Notes under the pieces: model-generated
What the model was told of the DNA's origin: nothing
The model's database searches: none
The model's input: only the letters and a program-made list of their open reading frames with translations
Assembly: GCA_963693285.1 (NCBI GenBank)
Contig: OY848923.1
Coordinates: 1,217,026-1,281,025 of the forward strand
Origin: Xestospongia muta
Lineage: Eukaryota; Porifera; Demospongiae; Haplosclerida; Petrosiidae
Reading direction: 5' to 3'
Length of the DNA: 64,000 nt
Position numbers and translations under genes: made by a program
In this document: in pieces, positions 10,136 through 24,485 of the stretch
Position numbering within the stretch: position 1 is the stretch's first letter
How the letters are laid out: each line of letters begins with the position of its first letter

Positions 10136-13100
10136 ATGGCTGCTGTAAGACTTGAAAGTCAACTTCGTTCTTTATCACTAGATGATGTAGTAAAGACTGG
10201 AAAGGAATTAGGTCGTGGAGCTTATGGTGTAGTATATGAGGTTAGAGTGAGTGGACTGGTTTGTGCTGGAAAGACTCTACATGAAGCTATTGTACAGGTA
10301 CATATACTAGCTAATGATGAAATGATCACTATATCTTGTTATCTCTTTATAGGATAGATCAGTATATATTGATAAGTTTGCTGAAGAGTGTCTCTGTCAC
10401 AGTCAACAACGTCACCCAAATATTGTACAGTTAATGGGTATCCATTTCTTTCGTGGTTCTCGATTACCTATGTTAGTAATGGAGTATCTTCCTCTGTCAT
10501 TAACACAGTGTTTAGAAACACATCAAGATCTCCCACTTCAAATCAAGTACTCCATTCTTCTTGATGTTGCAAAGGGTCTCAATTATCTTCATTGTAAGAG
10601 ACCTCCCATTATCCATCGTGATCTCACAGCCAATAACATATTGCTGACCTCTAACTTTATAGCCAAGATATCTGACCTAGGTGTATCCAGAATGGTAGAT
10701 ACTTTCAAACGACGACCACTTAGTGAAGTTCCAGGTAATGCTGTTGTGATGCCTCCTGAAGCTCTTGAGGACAATCCTAGTTATGACCACAAGTTAGATG
10801 TCTTCTCCTATGGCTGTCTTATACTCCATGTCTTCACACATCAATGGCCAGTACCTATAGTTCAATATGTACCTAGTACCAGTCCTTCTAGAATTGGATC
10901 TTTTGACCTTGTCTCAGAATGGAATAGGAGAACAGAATATACCACAGCAATATCTAGTGATAATCCTTTCATCTCATTTACCAAGTCTTGTCTAGACGAT
11001 GATCCTAAGAAGCGACCTACTATGAGTGATGCTATCATATGTGCTAAATATGCTGTCTCAACTCTACCTCCATTGAAGAACATACTGGAGATGATGAATG
11101 ATATTACCTCACTAACTGAACAAGTCGGTCATTTAAAAGAAAAGAAGGAAATGTTGGAGAGAGTCGAAGAAGAGAAAAAACATGTAATGAAAATATTGAA
11201 AGAAAATAGAGAAGAACTTGAATTGCTTGTAGTCAAGAACTCAAGTCTTAGTGAAACAATGTCTCAGATGGAAAAAGAAATAAGTAAGTTATAATGATAA
11301 CTTTTTTACATGACACACACATCATGCCAGGCAATCCTAAGATTCTTTTAGACCACATGCTAACTATATATTTGGGTATGTCCATTTCACATAATTTTGT
11401 TCTATTGTTGCATACAACTTGCAAGAGCAATGAACCTATTTAAAGCACGACTTTTGATGCACATAGCAATCAATGAATATTATTACTCTTACTACAAGTG
11501 CTTTTAATTGAGTGTGACTGATAAGTTCTGTAATTTGAGAAAGCATCTTTGAATGACTCAATAGTTTGTATTTTATACTCTTTTGTTTGCAAAAATCAGT
11601 CCTTTTAGCAACAACTGTACCATCAAAATAATCTTATGATTGATTTTTATAACCATATCCATATCTATATTTATAGTAACTAATGAATTTCAATAATTTA
11701 GCATTTCTTAGAGAAGTTCAGTCAAATACGGAGATAACAGATCCAGTCTTGAATGCTCACTATAATGGAAGTGGAGATTGTCCTAATTGTCAGATACAGA
11801 AAGATATCATTTTTCACCTTATGAAACAGAAACTAAGAAAAGGAAATAAATAGTAATATCGAGTATATCATACGTACATGTGCAATAATTATTTGTTATA
11901 GTTTCTTAGTTGATGAGAAGTGGTTCAGACAGTGGACTCGTTATGTTGAATTTCGTTCTAATCAGTATCTAGATGAGATAGATATATGTGAAATAGCTAA
12001 ACCTACTCATCCTGGTCCTGTGGACAATAAAGCTCTTCTGAAATGTAAGAAAATGCTTTATATGGCCATGATATCATCATAATCATAAGACATATCTATG
12101 GAACTGAGGGACAATCTAAAGGAAGGTGTGGACTATATCATACTACGTAAACCAGTGTGGGATTTATTAGTTAGCTGGTATGGATGGTCGGCAGGATCAC
12201 TATCTATTTGTAGGTATGTGTGTATAACTTTACAAACTAGTCTTTTACCTCATCTATAATTGCTGTAGATATGCTATAGAACTTGAAAACTCTGAACATG
12301 TGGTAGTTGAAGTTTATTTATTGGAGTTACAATTATGTTTATACCCATATCATAAAAAAGTGAAGAAGTTATCTCTTAGTCGAACAACTACCATTGGTAA
12401 TATAAATCATCAACAATAACAATACTGTTCAATTGTCAGTATGGTACATCATTAATAAGTGCTGTAAAACTTGGATTAAACTAGAATGTTTAATTAGTAT
12501 TATCATTTTAGAGCCATAGCTATAATGTTCAGACAGATTATATTGGTTAAAAAAGTGGATTGATCTGGATACCTAAATATTGTCTCATCTCCTATACAGG
12601 TACTGTTATACAGCAGATGAAGGAACTATTTGGTGTATCTACTACTGCTATATATAGACTATGGAAGAAAGAGCCTGATGATAGTTATGTTTTGTTGAAA
12701 AATTTGGAGCAGACTTTGTTTGATGTTAATGTTGATACAGGACAAGTAATGTTGTTATTACATGATTGTATTATATTGTATTGTTTCTTATTCAGACATT
12801 TATGTTAGAAACTAAATCTCCTAATGAAAGGTGGCCATGGATGATTGCATTTACTATGAGCACATGTTCAAAAAGTACTTTAATCCATCAATCATTTGAT
12901 CCAACAGATGACATTAGTAAGTTGAAATAATTTAATTAATACTAACTTATGCTTAGAGAATCTTAGTTTATTTGATGTAATAAACTGTTGATAGGCAATT
13001 TTCATATTGTATCTTTGTTATTACTTAGAATGATTTCAGAGACAGTTTTATAGTAATATTAAAATATGTGCAATATTAAAATGTTACAGGTTTTCATATC

Positions 13101-13382
13101 TTGTGTAGGTAATGTTATAAAGGTAATGAGAAGGGAATTTAATATACCTGAAACTGAAGAGTATAGACTATTTAAGGCAAAAGAGGGCTTTTTTGATTCG
13201 TCTGTTCCTTTAAGCAGTCTGGATGTAACTATTTATGAAGCAGGGCTTGCTAGAATCACTGGGGTAAGCTATAACAACAAAAAAACAATAAAAATTAATA
13301 ATTTTTGTTATAGCTTTTTAATCAGGATCTGATAATATCAATAAAAAATCCTGATGGCAGTTGGCAAAAACCTCCATTCTGA
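10136..13382 (+). CDS. K3: kinase-coiled coil-DUSP-2xUBL protein
   Basis: Spliced exons: 10136-10297, 10353-11283, 11702-11852, 11902-12044, 12090-12213, 12269-12396, 12600-12745, 12796-12916, 13109-13263, 13314-13382. They sum to 709 codons plus stop. The kinase has [11 protein letters not shown], the CAGK lysine, [11 protein letters not shown] (for DFG), MPPEAL (for APE) and DVFSYG, so it is predicted active. HRDLTANN and the overall pattern suggest a TKL-type kinase. A short coiled coil (LKEKKEMLERVEEEKK) follows, then DUSP ([29 protein letters not shown]) and two UBLs, ending NPDGSWQKPPF. The start is set at the ATG giving MAAVRLESQ, aligned to paralogue starts. The donor after exon 3 is GTAATA, weaker than most. 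Closest to K4. A role linking phosphorylation to ubiquitin-pathway partners is inferred from the domains only. Confidence 0.85.
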
Positions 13383-15066
13383 GACTTGAGTACTATTTAA
13401 TTGGTTATTTTTGCTATTAAGCACTTACTCTAAAGATGTTGTACTGTGATAATTAATTTACCTCTATATTGAACCAATTGAACTCAATAATTGAAAAGTC
13501 TTCACTAACTGAGCAAGTGAGTAATTTGAAAGAAATTTTGGAGAGTGTAGAGAAGAGAAATAGCAAGTAATGAAAAAGTTGAAAACCATAGAGGAGTCTG
13601 CTGGTAATAGGATACCACTCCAGAGTGTTTACAGAGTGTTTGTTATTACAGTAATAAGTAGTCTATCAGTTCACTATATCATAGGACAAAATAAAGTCAT
13701 TTTGTTGTTATTTCATTGTGTCATGTGGTTTACATGTGATCTAATACTTATACGTTTAGTAGAGGTATGATAAACTATAAAGTATCATCTATATATTTAA
13801 TATTGGCATTTAAAATAAATTTAAATGCACTAATTAATGAATCAATGTCTTTTTTAATCTGTGATTAATGTTATAATCAAATATTGTCTCAATGTAAATT
13901 AGAAGAAGAAAAGGATAAGGCACAAAAAATGGCTTTTATATTGATAATGGTTAATGTTATAATCAATGTCTCAATATTTCCCTTGATGTGTAAGTAGGAA
14001 AGTGAGGGAACAATAGCACTCTAGAACACTGATACACTTTTAATATTTCTTATAGATTTTATATAAAATGGTCAAAGTAATCCACTATGGAAAGTGTTAC
14101 TGGTGTGGTTACTTTGTGAGCAAAATATGGACCTTCCCACTCTATGTAGCTAATACTACTTGGAGTAATTAATATAGAATAAAGGTAGGAAGACAAGCAA
14201 TTAAAATAGATTAAATTATCAAAGTGATAAATTGTATCCAGAAGTTTAATATCTTTAAAACTGATGAGTATAGACTGCAGTATGTTACATGACATAATAA
14301 ATTAGTTGACATTGTATATAATAACTTTATTATATGTTAGATAGTAAGAAATCCTGATGGTAGTTGGCCAAAAAGATTGAATTAAAACTATATATATATC
14401 CACATCTTGATAACATCAAACAGTGGTCAGTTGATTTATCTAATACTGTAAGTAAGTAGACCTTTTGACTTTTAGGTTCTGAATCAATTAATGTATTTAT
14501 TAACCTGTAAACTGTGACATGTAGGATACAGAACACCCACTTAAATGTATTATATTGCATTATATACACAGTATATGTGTGTGTATGTATGTACATGTAT
14601 ATAACATGTATATAGATCTCTATAATAAGGTTAAATTTACAACATATGTGATTGATCACTATACTACATACATAACTTGTATTGAATTTGTATATATACA
14701 GTGTACAAGTATTTGTTCAGAAAGTAGCTACACACATAGCTAGCATGCACAGATGATCATGGACCATAAAATCAGTATTAATATTAGTATCTGTATTTAT
14801 AAACATTTGTTCAGTGAAACTCTCTGTAGCAACACTTAGTAAATTGTCCTTTTGTACTGATGTGTAATTAATTTAGCTGAATTTCAAGATGTTAGGAGTG
14901 TTAAGAAAAGAAGTAGTGGCATAGAAAGTTATACCTCAGAGACTGTCATGTGGAGAAGACTGCAGATTAATACCTCCTACTGAAGAAGACTCTGTTGACG
15001 GTTGCAAAAGGGTGTGGCACGTATGTAAACAGGGTGGGGCTCATTAGCATTTTGTTGGGCGTTGAA
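13383..15066. pseudogene. K3-K4 interval with coiled-coil and UBL relics
   Basis: About 13495-13610 resembles the K3/K4 coiled-coil region (SLTEQV, then ILESVE) with early stops. About 14235-14460 resembles UBL exons (TTTAATATC...AACTGATGAGTATAGACT, then AGAAATCCTGATGGTAGTTGGCC), also broken. Between them is AT-rich sequence with no recognisable gene. A run of alternating TGTGTATGTATGTACATGTA lies at about 14576-14600. The K4 promoter is in the last few hundred bases. Confidence 0.6.
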
Positions 15067-18000
15067 ATGGCTCAACAAGGTTCTCTTCAAAAGAAACTTC
15101 AGTCATTGTCGTTGAATGATGTAAAGGAGATTGGAAAGGAATTAGGTCGTGGAGCTTATGGTGTGGTATATGAGGTTAGAGTGAGTGGACTGGTTTGTGC
15201 TGGAAAGACTCTACATGAAGCTATTGTACAGGTACATATACTAGTTAATGATGAAATGATCACTACATCTTGTTATCTCTTTGTAGGATGAAACATTAGT
15301 CAAGTTTGCTGAAGAGTGTCTCTGTCACAGTCAACAACGTCACCCAAACATTGTACAGTTAATGGGTGTCCATTTCTCTCGACATTCTCGACTACCTATG
15401 TTAGTAATGGAGTATCTTCCTCTGTCATTAACACAGTGTTTAGAAACACATCAAGATTTCCCACTTCAAATCAAGTACTCCATTCTTCTTGATGTTGCAA
15501 AGGGTCTCAATTATCTTCATTGTAAGAGACCTCCCATTGTCCATCGTGATCTCACAGCCAATAACATATTGCTGACCTCCAACTTTATAGCTAAGATATC
15601 TGACCTAGGTGTGTCTAGAATGGCAGACACCTTTAAACAGCATCATCTTACTACAGCACCAGGTAATGCTGTTGTAATGCCTCCTGAAGCTCTCAAGGAC
15701 AATCCGAGTTATGACCACAAGTTAGATGTCTTCTCCTTTGGCTGTCTTATCCTCCATGTCTTCACACATCAATGGCCAGTACCTACAGCTCAATATGTTC
15801 CTAGTGCCAGTCCTTCTCGAATAGGATCATTTGATCTTGTCCCAGAATGGAATAGGAGATCAAAATATACCACAGCAATATCTAGTGATAATCCTTTCTT
15901 TACATTTGCTAAGTCTTGTCTAGACAATGATCCTAAGAAGCGACCTACTATGAGTGATGCTATCATATGTGCTAAACATGCTGTCTCTAGTTTACCTCCA
16001 TTGAAGAACACACTAGAGATGATAATTGAGAATCATTCACTAACTGAACAAGTGGGTCATTTAAGAGAAAAGAAGGAAATGTTGGAGAGATTTGAAGAAG
16101 AGAAAAAACATATAATGAAAATATTGGAAGAAAATGAATTGCTTGCAGTTAAGAACTCAAGTCTTAGTGAAACAATGTCTCAGATGGAAAAAGAAATAAG
16201 TAAGTTACATTGATAGCTTTTTGCATGGCACACTCAGCATGCCAGGCAATCCTATTTAATCCTAAAGTTCTTTTGGACCACATGCTAACTATATATTTGG
16301 TATGTCCATTTCACATAATTTTGTTCTATTGTTGTATACAACTTGCAGGAGCAATGAATGTAATTAACACACATTTATAGTAACTACAATGGTTTTGATG
16401 AACATAGCAACCAATGAATATTATTACAAGTGCTTTTAGTTGGGTATGACTGATATGTTCTGTAACTTAAGAAAGCATCTTTGAATGACACAATAGTTTG
16501 TACCAACTTTTTTGTTTGCAAAAATCAGTCCTTTGTAGCAACAACTGTATCATCAAAATAATCTTAGGATTGATTTTTACAATTTTATTCTTTTTTAGTA
16601 ACTAATGAATTTCAATAATTTAGGATTTCTTAGAGAAACTCAAAGGATGGTTCAGTCAAATACGGAGATAACAGATCCAGTCTTGAATGCTCACTATAAT
16701 GGAAGTGGAGATTGTCCAGATTGTCAGATGCAGAAAGATATCATTTTTCACCTTATGAAACAGAAACTAATAAAAGGAAATAAATAGTAATGTCAAGTAT
16801 ATCATATGTACACATGCTTATAATTCTTTGTTAAAGTTTTTTAGTTGATGGGAAGTGGTTCAACGAGTGGACAAGTTATGTTGAATTTCATTCCAATCAA
16901 TCTCTAGATGCTACAGATAGAAATGAAATAGCTAGAGTTATTTATCCTGGTCCTGTGGACAATAAAGCTCTTTTGAAAGGTAAGAAAATGCTTTATATGG
17001 ACATGGTATTGTCGCAATTATAGATAAATCCATGGAACTGAGGGACAATCTAAAAGAAGGTGTGGACTATATTACTCTACATGTGTGGGATCTCTTAGTT
17101 AGCTGGTATGGATGGTCAGCAGGATCACTACCTATTTATAGGTGAGTGTGTGTAACTTTACAAACTAGTCTTTTACCTCATCTATAATTGCTGTAGATAT
17201 GCTATAGAACTTGAAAACTCTGAACATGTGGTAGTTGAAGTTTATTTCATGGAGCTTCAATTATGTTTATATCCACGTCATAAAAAAGTGAAGAAGTTAT
17301 CCCTTAGTCGAGCAACTACCATTGGTAATATAATCATCAATAATAACAATACTGTTTAATTATCAGTGTGGTACATCATTAGTAGGAGCCATAAATCCAG
17401 ATTAAACTAGAATGTTTAATTTGTGTTATCATTTTAGATTCATAGCTGTAATGTTCAGTCAATATATATTGGCTTAAAAAGTGGATTGATCTGGATACTT
17501 AAATACTGTTTCATCTCCTATACAGGTACTGTTATACAGCAGATGAAGGAACTGTTTGATGTATCTATCGCTAATATATGTAGACTATGGAAGAAAGAGC
17601 CTGATGATAGTTATGTTTTGTTAAAAAATTTGGAGCAGACTTTGTTTGATGTTCACGTTGATACAGGACAAGTAATGTTGTTATTATGTGATTGTATTAT
17701 ATATATATTTTTTCTTATTTAGACATTGATGTTAGAAACTAAATCTCCTAATGGAAGGTGGCCATGGATGGTTGAATTTGGTATGAGGACTTGTTCAAGA
17801 AGTAGGTTCATCAGTCAATCATTTGATCCAACAGATGACATTGGTAAGCTGAAATAATTTATAATACTAACTTATGCTTTAGAGAATCTTAACTTCTTTG
17901 ATGAAATAAATTATTGATAGGCAATTTTCATATTGTATCTTTGTCATTACTTAGAATGATTTCAGGGACAGTTTTATAATAATAATATAATACATGCAAT

Positions 18001-18305
18001 ATTAAAATATTACACTGCTTCATATCTTGTGTAGGTAATGTTATAAAGGTAATGAGAAGGGAATTTAATATACCTGAAACAGAAGATTGTAAATTATTTA
18101 AGACAAAGGGGGGTCTTAGTTTTTCTGTTCCTTTAATCTGTCTTGATGTAACTATTTATGACGCTGGACTTGCTAGAATAACTGGGGTAAGCTATAACAA
18201 CCAAAAAACAATATAAATTAATAATTTTTGTTATAGCTTTTGAGCCAATTTCTGATAATATCAATAAAAAATCCTGATGGTACTTGGCAAAAACCTCCAT
18301 TCTGA
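15067..18305 (+). CDS. K4: kinase-coiled coil-DUSP-2xUBL protein
   Basis: Exons: 15067-15231, 15287-16199, 16624-16786, 16837-16979, 17024-17141, 17197-17324, 17526-17671, 17723-17843, 18035-18186, 18237-18305. They sum to 705 codons plus stop. The start [10 protein letters not shown] is shared with K5 and K6. Kinase motifs [32 protein letters not shown] and DVFSFG are intact. The coiled coil is like K3's. DUSP ([29 protein letters not shown]) and two UBLs follow; the protein ends NPDGTWQKPPF. The second DUSP exon is two codons shorter than in K3. The last acceptor is chosen at 18236 because the next AG (18244) would break the conserved frame. Tandem duplicate of K3, including introns and flank. 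Confidence 0.85.
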
Positions 18306-18533
18306 GACATAAAGAGTACTATTTAATTGGTTATTTTTACTATTGTGTCACTTTTTATGCATATATTGTACCTATTTGAATTTCAGTCATCTGTATATTT
18401 CTTAGAATTATAACTTATTAATTCTAACAAACAAACAAACAAACAAAAAACACGATACTTAATAATGTTATTTAGTCGACCATATGTGTGAAGCCATTTA
18501 ACATGAAGGGATTTTTACTGTACATGTTTTGTC

Positions 18534-18566
<33 letters not shown>

Positions 18567-19599
18567 TATATATAGGTACAAAGCAGTATAATTTATCAAC
18601 AAACTGGTTATATGGTAGAAAAGGTATGACTTTAGTGGAGATTATGTTCCTCTAAGTGATCTAGATCTAACTTTATATGAAGCTGTACTTGTTAGATTTA
18701 CTTCAATAGTGAGTATTATGTAAATACACAGCATTATATATAACAATTGTGTAGTTTGTAACTCAGCACTTAATGATACAAGTAACAAAATTTAGAGAGC
18801 CATTAATTTCTTCTGATTCAACAGATAACGGGTGTCCATTGTGTCATGATCAACTACCTGTGTTAGTGATGGAGTATCTTTCTCTTCATTAACACAATGT
18901 TTAGAAACACATCAAGATCTACCACAAGTACTCAATCTTGCAAAAGATCTCGATTATCTTCATTGTAAGAGGTCTCCCATCATTTTCCATCGTGATATCA
19001 AACCCAGCAACAGGTCAAATATTGTCGACTTTGAACTTTGAACTTTGACTTAGCTAGGTAGTCACCTGTATGAATCACGAGCTTTTTCTTGCAAAATGAT
19101 GGGGCACGTGATATGCTAACTAACACAACAATACTTGGACTATATGGCTTACTACAATTAGTTCTAAAGTGTTAAAAGAATGAGTACCTAAGTGACCTTT
19201 CTATTAGATTTATTTTAAGTGAAAAGACTTACTTCAAAGACGTTAGCTTAAATCAAAGTAGTATAATTCCTTAATATTACTAATTTCATATTAAAAATAT
19301 TTCGCATTAGCATTGCTATAAGAAGCTAGAGTTCCAAAAGTGTCATTTAATTTTTCCAAGCAACTAAACACGAACAATTCAAGCAAACATTTATAATGCA
19401 TTATAAACAATAATATATAGACAACAGGTTGATTAATAGAAATGAGCTTGATTCTTTAAATACACTGTAAGAAACTTTGCTTCACTTCGCACCGCCAGGT
19501 ATTAAAATCAATTGATTTCTTTAGACACGGAGTGGTTTTCATTCATTTCTACGAGATCACGTGCACTGTTTCTAATCCGAGTTACCTATCTGCGGTGCA
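18306..19599. pseudogene. K4-K5 interval: simple repeats, UBL relic and kinase relic
   Basis: About 18428-18448 is (AAAC)n and about 18535-18576 is (TA)n/(CA)n. About 18580-18715 resembles the second UBL helix exon (GATCTAGATCTAACTTTATA then TGAAGCTGTACTTGTTAGA). About 18775-19015 is a decayed kinase exon ([18 protein letters not shown], HRDIKPSN-like) with frameshifts and deletions. The same kinase relic stands upstream of K6 (26050-26300). The remainder to 19599 is the K5 promoter and leader, closely matched upstream of K6. Confidence 0.65.
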
Positions 19600-22500
19600 A
19601 TGGCTCAACAAGGTTCTCTTCAAAAGAAGCTTCATTCATTGTCACTGGATGATGTAAAGGAGATTGGAAAGGAATTAGGTCGTGGAGCTTATGGTGTGGT
19701 AGTTGAAGTTAGAGTGAGTGGACTGGTTTGTGCTGGAAAGACTCTACATGAAGCTATTGTACAGGTACATATACTAGCTAATGATGAAATGATCACTATA
19801 TCTTGTTATCTCTTTGTAGAATGAAACATTAATAAAGTTTGCTGAAGAGTGTCTCTGTCACAGTCAACAACGTCACCCAAATATTGTACAGTTAATGGGT
19901 GTCCATTTCTCTCAACATTCTCGACTACCTATGTTAGTAATGGAGTATCTTCCTCTGTCATTAACACAATGTTTAGAAACACATCAAGATCTCCCACTTC
20001 AAATCAAGTACTCCATTCTTCTTGATGTTGCAAAGGGTCTCAACTATCTTCATTGTAAGAGACCTCCCATTGTCCATCGTGATCTCACAGCCAATAACAT
20101 ATTGCTGACCTCCAACTTTATAGCCAAGATATCTGACCTAGGTGTATCTAGAATGGCAGACACCTTCAAACAAAAACAACTTACTATAGCACCAGGTAAT
20201 TGGAATGTGATGCCTCCTGAAGCTCTCAAGGACAATCCAATATATGATCACAAGTTAGATGTCTTCTCCTATGGTTGTCTCATCCTCCATGTCTTCACAC
20301 ACCAATGGCCTGCACCTACAAATCAGTATGTACCTAGTACCAGTCCTTCTCGAAAGGGATCATTTGATCTTGTCCCAGAATGGAATAGGAGATTAAAATA
20401 TATGAATGCAATATCTAGTGATAATCCTTTCTTTCCATTTGCCAAATCTTGTCTGGATAATAATCCTAAGAAGCGACCTACTATGAGTGATGCTATCATA
20501 TGTGCTGAACATGCTGTCTCTAGTCTACCTCCATTGAAGAACACACTAGAGATGATAAAAGGAGTCAACTTACTAACTGAACAAGTGAATCAGTTAGAGA
20601 GACAAGCTCAAGAAAATTCTTACCAATTGGAAGAAAAGGTGAAACAATTGGAAGAGGGCAAATGTCGAGTGACAAGTGATTTTATAAAAGCATGGCAAGT
20701 TAAGGCAATGGCTGATGTTCGTTTAGCTACACAAGAAAAAGAAATTGTTGAAAAGTCACAGCTACTAAGTCAATTACAATCTGCTTTGTCATCATTACAG
20801 GAGTCACATACCGTACTTCAGTCACTACTGAAATCTAAAGATGACACTATTGAAATCCTACGTGCTCAATGTAAAGGAGTTGGTCCTAGTTATCAAGTAC
20901 AGAAGGAAATGATTCAACAACTTCTAATACAAGAACTGAAGGAAGGAGATGAATGGTGAGTGACTATTTTGAAGAAATGATAACGTTAAATAATTATTAA
21001 TAGTTATAAATTATTATTTATTAGGACATTATTATATCCTCAGGTACTTAGTTGATGCTGATTGGTTTATACAATGGAAGATATATGTCAGTTATGAGCC
21101 AGATCTATCTGTGGGTGATATCAATATCACGTCAACCCAACCTGGTCCTGTTTATAATGGAAACTTATTAAAAGGTAGCAGAAATCAATCATGATACTTG
21201 AATCAGTATATCTAGAACAATCTATGGCAGTGACATCATTTGTTAGTATAGTAACATATGACACTTACCATTAATACATTATATTGCCATTAGAGTATTT
21301 GCAATAAAATTAATATATGTGACTTGATTTGCAAAAAGGGACTACTTCTCTCAAAATATTTGTGACCTGATTTGTGAAAAAAAACCACTGTTAAAATATA
21401 TCAAAAAACAGTTTTGCATACATACAGAATAGTTATGCATATATAACAACTGTATGTACACAAAACTGTTTTTTAAGATGTTTTAACAGTGTTTTTTTAC
21501 GAATCAGGTCATAAATATTTTGACAGAAGTGGTCCCTTTTTGCAAATAAGGTCACATATTATTATTAATAACAGGTATTATAATGAGTGGGTGAGCTTGA
21601 GTGAGAAGTGGGTGTGTTTCATGTACATTTCAATTATTGTACTATAACATTGATACCCACTTTAGTACATACTGACATAAATGTTTTAGAAATTGACATT
21701 TTGGGAGTTCGTATTATAGGAATGAACATTACTGGATGTTATGTACTGGATATACTCGCTATATTTGTCTCATATAGATAATGAACCTGACACATTAAAA
21801 GATAATCTAAAGGAGGATGACTATACTCAACTCCCTAAACCAGTATGGGATCTGTTAGTTAGTTGGTATGGACTGTCAGTAGGATCACAACCTATTTGTA
21901 GGTAAGTTATTATAACTTTATGTTTACTAGTTGACATACAAAGTGTTCTGGTGGTTCCTCATATTATAAGTATCTGTGTATGTTCATACACATTGACTTT
22001 AGATGCATACAACAATCATCTTTACTGGGAATGTTAGGATAATAGCCATGACTAATCATATTTGAATATCAAAGAGTTTCTATGACCTCTCTATTCTTAA
22101 AATATTACCATCTTCAAAACAATCTTAGTACAAATTTTTCAATTATGATCTTGTTAGTTTAATTTCTTTATTAGGTATGTTATGCAGTGTAACAAAGATT
22201 TGAAAGTTGGAATATATCCTATTAAAGTCAAATTATGTGTGTATCCACACGTTAATGAAGAAGTTTCCTTTTGTAAAGGAACCACATTAAGTAAGCACTC
22301 CTTTAATTATACTTTCCTCTTTTATGATACACTGAAGGTATACTGAGAAGGATATATGAGTGAGTTGGCTTATTGCTGCTCTATTGAAATGTGAGACAAT
22401 ACCACAATTTTTTATAGTGATCATCTTGTGGAATATATTTGAAATTACACATGTATGCTAAGAAAAGCTGCTTATATGCCACAGAGTTTTAAACCTAAAT

Positions 22501-24034
22501 AGTTATATGACAATCCTGAGGACACATAGTATAACCTCTTTTTGAGAGTAAATTCTTATTATAACATACGATATCAAATTTATCACAAATGTTTCATAGT
22601 CATTATGTAAAAATTTTAAAGTTAGGGTGTACTATCTTACTTCACGTCTAAGCCAACTTGCTCCAAGATCCTCCTCCATCTTCAGATTATCAAAAAGGAG
22701 AAAAGTCTATATAGGATATCTATAAAGTAAATAATGTGTTTGTATCTTTATTTTCCTAAAGATACTGCTTATCAGAAAATGAGAGAATTATTTAACATAT
22801 CTACAACTACTGATGAATGTAGACTATGGGCATATGGATGTGTAATGAACATAACAAACATCTGTACATTAATAACAGGAGACTTAGATCGTAAATCCAC
22901 ACATAAAGAACTTAAAGATGGTGACACTGTAAGAATAAGATACATACACAGTATTGTTTACTTTTTATTTGTTTTAGGTGATCCATACATTAATGTTAGA
23001 AATAAGAAATCCTAATGGTAGCTGGCCAAAGAAGATTGAACTAAAACTATATAAATATCCAAATACTAATGATATCAGACAGTGGTCATTTGATGTATTG
23101 GATACTGTAGGTAAGTTGGTATGTATAATAATTCACTGTAAATGTCAGTTAAGTATTGACTCCAACTTCAACATGTGTGTGCTTTAAATTTATTATATTC
23201 ATTTATAGGTACTGTTATAGAGAAGACAAGAGAATTATTTAATGTAACTACAACTGATGAATGTAGACTGTGGTATTGGAATATGAAAGAAGGTGGTTTT
23301 GTGTATAATACATTAAGTAATCTTGAGGAGACAGTAGCTGGTGTTTGTAGTACTGAGAAAGAAGATAATATGTATTTTATTCTGGAATCTTTACTCGATA
23401 ACAAAATGGTAATAGTTATTATATAATCAAACTACATTATATTATACATTTGTTTTAATTAGCCATTTATATTAGAAGTAAGAAATCCTAATGGTAGCTG
23501 GCCATGGAGGATTCAATTATGTTTGTTAGTATTTGGTGAAGTCGCATTCAAAGTATTGTCATTTGGAGTATTTAACAATATTAGTAAGTATTATAAGTGA
23601 AGATAAATTGAACATTATTATTACTTCACAGGTACTGTAGTTAAAAAAATGAATGACCTAATTAGTGCTAATGAGTGTAGTCTGCTTGAGGATAATATCT
23701 TTGATAAGCCCTATGCAGTAAGTAATAATTCAGTTTATAATATTACATAAATGTATGATTTTTAGTTAATGACATTATATGTTAAAAGTTCAGACGGTAG
23801 TTTATCAAAAGAGGTTACATCACGGTTATATAGAAATGATCCTGATACAAAGTGGTTAGTTAAATATAGATCTATTTTGGGTAAGGACATATATATTAAT
23901 AAATAAACTCATAATAATATATTGGTCATGTAGATATTATTAAACAGGAGATGTTATCAGAGAATACTAATGGAGTTTATTATGTAACGACTCTTTCAGA
24001 AGAAGTTATTACAGCAATGGAAGAAGACAACTAA
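19600..24034 (+). CDS. K5: kinase-coiled coil-DUSP-3xUBL protein
   Basis: Exons: 19600-19764, 19820-20955, 21044-21174, 21778-21901, 22175-22290, 22762-22928, 22978-23110, 23209-23408, 23463-23583, 23632-23717, 23766-23880, 23934-24034. They sum to 864 codons plus stop with consistent phases. The kinase is intact ([42 protein letters not shown]). A long coiled coil ([20 protein letters not shown]) is followed by DUSP ([30 protein letters not shown]), three UBL units with NPNGSWP linkers, and a Ser/Lys tail ending EEDN. Unlike K1 and K6 it has no intron at the coiled-coil end. Intron 21175-21777 carries a MITE-like insert. USP15 has the same DUSP-UBL order ahead of its protease, but here no protease follows. 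Confidence 0.88.
21316..21558. mobile_element. MITE-like inverted-repeat element in K5 intron
   Basis: About 243 bp with terminal inverted repeats of about 35 bp: the left end starts TATGTGACTTGATTTGC and the right end reads as TATGTGACCTTATTTGC on the other strand. Internal arms also pair (AAAACAGTTTTG with CAAAACTGTTTT). The element is absent at the matching place in K1 (about 1205) and K6. Its ends sit at TA-rich sequence, consistent with TA target duplication of a Tc1/mariner-type MITE, but the exact target site is ambiguous. Confidence 0.75.
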
Positions 24035-24185
24035 TTAAACGGATTGAAACCTTATTACATTGTGGTTTCTTTAGTTATTTAATTGAGTTAAGTTTGATTA
24101 GCTGTTTGTTTGTTTTCGTTTTTACTAAATAACTGTACATAGTTTTAATGGAAACATTATTTGATATGTTACTCTCTTTATATAT

Positions 24186-24191
24186 AATAAA
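24186..24191 (+). terminator. Polyadenylation signal AATAAA of K5
   Basis: Conserved in position with the signals after K1 and K6, about 150 nt downstream of the stop. Confidence 0.55.
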
Positions 24192-24359
24192 TATCTACAG
24201 CTAATAAATTTGTTTGTTGTATTAATAATGATATAATATTTTAGAATTAAAAATTTGATTTAACTCATCAACTTTGCTCTACTTAATCTAAATTCCTAAC
24301 TTCTAAACTACATCATATGACATGTAATATCATATGTAGTAGAATATTGTAATATATAT

Positions 24360-24485
24360 CAAATACTGAGTTACATGTAGTAGAATACTGAGTTACATGT
24401 AGTAGAATACTGAGTTACGTGTAGTAGAATACTGAGTTACATGTAGTAGAATACTGAGTTATATATAGTAGAACATTGTAATACA
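24360..24485 (+). repeat. 22-bp tandem repeat, about 5 copies
   Basis: The unit is ACTGAGTTACATGTAGTAGA plus two bases. It belongs to the same family as the repeats after K1 and K6. Confidence 0.8.

Noticed and set aside
14059..14743. Several short open frames on both strands between K3 and K4
   Set aside because: They overlap UBL relics or TATA/TGTA-rich repeats and share no frame with the paralogues.
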